Shown in pieces: positions 43,727 through 47,065 of a stretch of 47,065 nucleotides of DNA. Made by a program: the position numbers and the translations under genes. The notes beneath the pieces are model-generated. The model saw only the letters and a program-made list of their open reading frames with translations. It did not search any database and was not told the DNA's origin. Source of the stretch: a virus. Where the stretch lies: positions 1 to 47,065 of IMG/VR virus record IMGVR_UViG_3300042691_025774; one strand, 5' to 3'. The first letter of the stretch is position 1. Each line of letters starts with the position of its first letter.

Positions 43727-44708
43727 ATAAATTATGGGTTTTTACGTATTTATGTATAATTTTATTACTACATCCGAATTCTTTACCAATCTGAACATAG
43801 TTTAATCCATGTTCCAACAATTCTTTTATTTTATCTTTATTTAAATTATAAATATTAGAGTTTGGTTTAAATACGTTATAATGTCTCAATTTTTTGTTAA
43901 TGGTGTTTATTGCACAATTATATATTGATCCGATTTCTTTAACGGTTTTATTTTGGACTATATATAAATCATATAATTCCTCTTTTTTAATGTCGTATTT
44001 AAAATTTGGATTATTTTTACCGGCAAACCCCCCTTTTTGTTTTAAAGTTTCTTTTATTTTATTCATAATTTCAGGACTATGGTTTTTCCCAAAAAATGGA
44101 TTTTTATCACCACTAATGTCCCTACAAGAAAAACAAGTTTTAGAATAAAAACTTTTTTTATTTCCACATTCACAAATAGGTTTTGATCTCCCCCCTTTCC
44201 ATTTAGGATTTTTTTCACCCTTTGTGTTGTAACCCATTTTTTGTCTTACGGTTTTTGCCCATTCCGGATTAGACCACAATTGTTTTAATAATGTTTTTCT
44301 TTTTAATTTTTGATCTTCAGACATTTTCCTCCCTTTATGTGTTTGGGATATTTTTTTTCTTGCCTCTTCACTATGTGTTTTACCTAACATTGGGTTAATG
44401 TCTCCTCCATCTGCCATATTATATAAATCAAATCCCGATTTTCTATATTTTTTTATTTCTTTAATTTCAGATTTTAATAATTCTTCATATGTATTACATT
44501 CTTTAATAAGTTTAATGACTGGAATTTTGTCATCTGATTTTAAATCATCAAACCAAGAAGAAATAAATTGATTTGTGGGTGAGTTTAAATGTTGATTTAA
44601 TCTTGACCTAAGTCCGTTTTTAGTTATACCAATATATTTAATTTCATCGGTATAGGGACAAAAAAGACCATATAATTCAAACTTACCCATATATAATATA
44701 AATATCAT
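43716..44708 (-). CDS. GIY-YIG homing endonuclease with NUMOD3 motifs, 330 aa
   Basis: The nuclease domain spans about residues 10-100: Y-G-L (13-15) and K-Y-I-G (24-27) replace the classic GIY/YIG, followed by R34, E81 (candidate metal-binding Glu) and N-M-A-D-G-G-D. Then come DNA-binding modules: two NUMOD3-type motifs (N-P-M-L-G-K-T-H-S-E-E-A-R-K-K-I and N-P-F-F-G-K-N-H-S-P-E), a zinc-finger-like C-x-C…C-x2-C (about 175-195), and a C-terminal helix-turn-helix pair. It is free-standing, with its stop overlapping the neck gene start by 11 bases. The second Met (codon 7, G-K-F-E-L-Y follows) may be the true start, since a TATTTATA box lies six nt upstream of it. Confidence 0.85.
   Translation of the reverse strand: MIFILYMGKFELYGLFCPYTDEIKYIGITKNGLRSRLNQHLNSPTNQFISSWFDDLKSDDKIPVIKLIKECNTYEELLKSEIKEIKKYRKSGFDLYNMADGGDINPMLGKTHSEEARKKISQTHKGRKMSEDQKLKRKTLLKQLWSNPEWAKTVRQKMGYNTKGEKNPKWKGGRSKPICECGNKKSFYSKTCFSCRDISGDKNPFFGKNHSPEIMNKIKETLKQKGGFAGKNNPNFKYDIKKEELYDLYIVQNKTVKEIGSIYNCAINTINKKLRHYNVFKPNSNIYNLNKDKIKELLEHGLNYVQIGKEFGCSNKIIHKYVKTHNLYVK
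44697..44704 (-). promoter_or_regulatory. TATTTATA box near the homing endonuclease start
   Basis: Minus-strand TATTTATA six nt upstream of the alternative (codon 7) ATG. If it is a promoter element the shorter start is favoured. Confidence 0.25.
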
Positions 44709-44710
44709 AA

Positions 44711-44739
44711 TTGATTTTTTAATTAAATTTTACTATATT
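44711..44739 (+). promoter_or_regulatory. Sigma70-like promoter of the SNF2 helicase gene
   Basis: Plus-strand TTGATT (44711-44716), 17-bp spacer, TATATT (44734-44739) in the 45-bp divergent gap. Predicted start is near 44746, only a few bases before the GTG start, so the mRNA would be nearly leaderless. Confidence 0.4.
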
Positions 44740-44753
44740 ATAAAAAAAATATT

Positions 44754-46529
44754 GTGAGTAAAGACACCGACTCTTTAAATTCTTTACCCGAAATTAGGGC
44801 AAAAAATATATTGGAAACTTATGAAGGTTCCAACAATTATATTTTGAATATCAAAAAGAAAGGTTTGACAAATAAAAATTATGTCATAACAAGATCTCAA
44901 GCAGAATACATAATTAACTACGAAAACGTAATACCAAAAGTTGCAAAAAAATGGGTTGAAGTTGATTCTTATTTTTCAAAAAAATTGATGGAGGAAAAAC
45001 TTCTACCTACGGAACCAAAAGAAATTTATGTTGAAAAACTTTTGGTTGAAAAAGATAAGTCCTATCATATTTGGGGTAAGATGTTTAGTGGTCAAACTCT
45101 TTATGATTTTTGGCTTCCAAAAACGGCAATTATAAAAACACACACAACAGAAAAAGTTGATATTGATTACTCAAAATACGACCATAGGCCCCCACTTTCA
45201 CATCAAAAAGAAGCAATAGAAAAACTTGCAGGGTCTAAAAGATTTATTTTGGCAGACGATATGGGGGTGGGTAAAACCACATCCGCGGTAATCGCGGCTT
45301 TAGAAACAGGCGCAAAAAAGATTTTAATTGTATGTCCTGCATCATTAAAAATTAACTGGCAAAGAGAAATTCAAAACTATTCTGATCGTAGTGTTTATAT
45401 ATGTGAAGGAAAAAAGTTTTCAACTGACGAAGATTTTACAATCGTAAATTACGACATATTAAAAAACTTTTATGACATTAAAGATAAAGACAATTCTTTA
45501 ATTTCTACTTCTAATTTTGATCTTGTAATACTTGATGAAGCACATATGATCTCAAATCCTCAAGCTCAAAGAACAAAAATCATAAATACATTTGTTAAAA
45601 AAATTGAAAGGGTTTGGTTATTGACGGGAACCCCAATGACATCAAGACCAATTAATTATTATAATATTTTAAATATTATTGAAAGCCCCGTGGCAGCTAA
45701 TTGGATGGCATATGCCATTAGATATTGTCAAGGTTATCAATTTAATGCGGGAAAAAGAAAAGTTTGGAACGTTCAAGGAGCATCAAATCTTGATGAGTTA
45801 AGAGAAAGAACTTCAAAACAAATTCTTAGAAGATTAAAAGAAGACGTGTTAGATCTACCTGATAAAATTATTACCCCAATTTATTTAAGATTAAAATCAA
45901 AAGAATACGAAGACCTTATGGGTGAGTATTTTAATTGGTATGAAAATAAAAGTGAGGAATCATTATCGCTTACCGTTCAGTTTTCAAAACTAATGAAAGT
46001 AAGAAAGGTAATTGCAGATGAAAAAATAAATAATACAATTGAAATTGCTGAAAATATTATTGAACAAGGAAAAAAAGTAATCATATTTACAAACTTTACC
46101 GAAACATTACAACTACTTCATAATCATTTTGGAAAATCATCTGTTTATTTGGATGGAAGTTGTTCAAAAGTACAAAGACAATTTGCCGTCGATCAATTTC
46201 AAGAAAACGATAAAATTAATGTTTTTATTGGAAATTTAAAAGCGGCGGGAGTTGGGCTAACATTAACATCGGCAGAGGTTGTTATTATGAATGACTTATC
46301 ATTTGTTCCTGCTGAACACGCACAAGCAGAAGATAGAGCTTATAGATATGGACAAAAAAATAATGTCCTTGTTTATTACCCATTATTTGAAAACACAATT
46401 GAAGGTGCAATATATGATATTTTAAATAGAAAGAAAAAAATCATAAATACTGTTATGGGTGATCAAATAGATGATGATATGGGAGACACATTAGAAGAAA
46501 TCCTAAATAGAATATCCCAAAGATCATAA
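44754..46529 (+). CDS. SNF2-family DNA helicase/translocase, 591 aa
   Basis: ATP-driven DNA translocase of superfamily 2, likely in fork reversal, repair or recombination. Motifs in order: L-S-H-Q (about 148-151, Q-motif region), Walker A D-D-M-G-V-G-K-T-T at 168-176, P-A-S-L (195-198), DEAH at 261-264, L-L-T-G-T-P (289-294), then the C-terminal lobe with V-I-I-F-T-N-F, L-D-G-S, G-V-G-L-T-L and Q-A-E-D-R-A-Y-R-Y-G-Q (motif VI). The first ~140 residues are a distinct N-terminal domain. Annealing-helicase-like (SMARCAL1/ZRANB3) architecture is likely. Start is GTG at 44754, followed by S-K-D-T-D. It is divergent from the endonuclease and 25 bases before the SOD gene. Confidence 0.88.
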   Translation: MSKDTDSLNSLPEIRAKNILETYEGSNNYILNIKKKGLTNKNYVITRSQAEYIINYENVIPKVAKKWVEVDSYFSKKLMEEKLLPTEPKEIYVEKLLVEKDKSYHIWGKMFSGQTLYDFWLPKTAIIKTHTTEKVDIDYSKYDHRPPLSHQKEAIEKLAGSKRFILADDMGVGKTTSAVIAALETGAKKILIVCPASLKINWQREIQNYSDRSVYICEGKKFSTDEDFTIVNYDILKNFYDIKDKDNSLISTSNFDLVILDEAHMISNPQAQRTKIINTFVKKIERVWLLTGTPMTSRPINYYNILNIIESPVAANWMAYAIRYCQGYQFNAGKRKVWNVQGASNLDELRERTSKQILRRLKEDVLDLPDKIITPIYLRLKSKEYEDLMGEYFNWYENKSEESLSLTVQFSKLMKVRKVIADEKINNTIEIAENIIEQGKKVIIFTNFTETLQLLHNHFGKSSVYLDGSCSKVQRQFAVDQFQENDKINVFIGNLKAAGVGLTLTSAEVVIMNDLSFVPAEHAQAEDRAYRYGQKNNVLVYYPLFENTIEGAIYDILNRKKKIINTVMGDQIDDDMGDTLEEILNRISQRS

Positions 46530-46542
46530 TCAACTTTTCATA

Positions 46543-46550
46543 TATTTATA
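46543..46550 (+). promoter_or_regulatory. TATTTATA box before the superoxide dismutase gene
   Basis: Plus-strand ATATTTATATATT ends four nt before the SOD ATG, in the 25-bp gap after the helicase gene. It has the same sequence and the correct orientation for this plus-strand gene. Confidence 0.3.
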
Positions 46551-46554
46551 TATT

Positions 46555-47065
46555 ATGAAATCCGTTTATGATCCACTTTTAAAAAAAATTGAAAAGATCC
46601 AAGAATCTATTGGTGAATCTTTAATATCAAATAAAAATATCATATCAGAAATAAAATCAATTAGTGTTGAAAAACTTCCATATAGTTATGATTCACTTGA
46701 AAGATTTGTTGATTCAGAAACAATGAAGACTCATTACTCTAAACACTATAAAGGGTATGTTGAAAAGTTAAATAAGGAACTTGAAAAGATAAAAGGGGAC
46801 GATGTTGAACTTGAAGATATTATAAAAAGAATTTCAAAATATAATAAAAAGGTAAAAAATAATGGTGGGGGTGCGTTTAATCACGCTCTTTTTTGGAGAA
46901 TGCTTTCACCTAAAAAACAAACAATTTCAGGGCCAATACTTAAAAAAATTGAGTCATCTTTTGGTTCATTTGATAAATTTAAAGAAAAGTTTGAAGAATC
47001 CGCAAAAAGTAATTTTGGATCTGGTTGGGTATGGCTTGTTTTAACAAAAAACGGCAGACTAAAAA
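46555..47065 (+). CDS. Iron/manganese superoxide dismutase (C-terminus beyond the window)
   Basis: Detoxifies superoxide. After a ~42-residue N-terminal extension the family sequence starts L-P-Y-S-Y-D-S-L-E. H60 in M-K-T-H-Y-S-K-H-Y-K-G-Y-V is the first metal ligand; H64 and Y68 match the second-shell His30/Tyr34 of E. coli SodA. H110 in G-G-G-A-F-N-H-A-L-F-W is the second ligand. Then G-S-F-D-K-F-K-E-K-F and G-S-G-W-V-W-L-V-L match the second domain. The last two ligands (D-x-W-x-H-A-Y) lie past the right edge. H-Y at the first motif is closer to Fe-SOD. The frame is open to base 47065. It probably shares a transcript with the helicase. Confidence 0.88.
   Translation, partial: MKSVYDPLLKKIEKIQESIGESLISNKNIISEIKSISVEKLPYSYDSLERFVDSETMKTHYSKHYKGYVEKLNKELEKIKGDDVELEDIIKRISKYNKKVKNNGGGAFNHALFWRMLSPKKQTISGPILKKIESSFGSFDKFKEKFEESAKSNFGSGWVWLVLTKNGRLK

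Noticed and set aside
46862-47044. Plus-strand 60-aa open frame near the right end
   Set aside because: It overlaps the superoxide dismutase gene in another frame; the SOD frame holds the conserved ligands.
1-47065. Prophage or host genome with phage insertion
   Set aside because: No integrase, attachment site, or bacterial housekeeping gene was seen; SOD and SNF2 helicase are the only cellular-type genes and lie in the phage layout and coding style.

Overview
The window is about 47 kb of an AT-rich, densely packed genome of a contractile-tailed (T4-like, myovirus) bacteriophage. Recognisable proteins include tail sheath, tail tube, a tail terminator/sheath stabiliser (gp15-like), tape measure, baseplate wedge proteins (gp6-, gp25- and gp53-like), a gp26-like protein, UvsX, a gp32-like SSB, a DnaB/gp41-like helicase and a FEN-type RNase H. 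No integrase, tRNA, rRNA, insertion sequence or CRISPR array was seen. The host is probably a member of the Bacteroidota. This is inferred from A/T-rich leaders that mostly lack Shine-Dalgarno sequences, a DUF5522-type cysteine-rich protein, and PKD and OmpA-like domains in tail proteins. One promoter does match the sigma70 consensus, so the host call is tentative.

Layout, left to right. 1-9747 (minus): tail/baseplate-periphery genes of mostly unknown function, including a PKD-domain protein and a 1653-aa protein with a multi-pass hydrophobic block. 9819-12122 (minus): gp6-like and gp25-like baseplate wedge genes. 12179-19484 (minus): DUF5522 protein, B12-dependent (class II) ribonucleotide reductase, replicative helicase, an unknown 150-aa protein, 5'-3' exonuclease/RNase H, UvsX, a 98-aa protein and SSB. 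The SSB gene has its own strong promoter and terminator. 19610-36867 (minus): a proline-rich protein, a 74-aa protein, giant baseplate-hub-like proteins of 2151 and 2018 aa on either side of a gp53-like protein, tape measure, an overlapping candidate tail-assembly chaperone ORF, gp26-like protein and tail tube. 36979-43726 (minus): HAD phosphatase, two small lysine-rich proteins, tail sheath, gp15-like and neck (gp14-like) genes, with a small ribbon-helix-helix gene on the opposite strand next to the sheath. 43716-44708 (minus): a free-standing GIY-YIG homing endonuclease. 44754-47065 (plus): an SNF2-family helicase and a superoxide dismutase cut by the window end.

Read in the minus direction the late genes follow T4 order (neck, gp15, sheath, tube, gp26, tape measure, hub, wedge), but a replication/nucleotide module interrupts the tail genes. 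The points most worth following are: a 57-aa ORF overlapping the end of the gp26-like gene just before the tape measure, which looks like a frameshifted or re-initiated tail-assembly chaperone; an 11-T homopolymer that breaks the start of the neck gene; a shared basic/amphipathic N-terminus ending in [I/V/L]-K-E on several late proteins, suggesting prohead-protease capsid-targeting peptides; a phage superoxide dismutase; and a TATTTATA box before almost every transcription-unit start.
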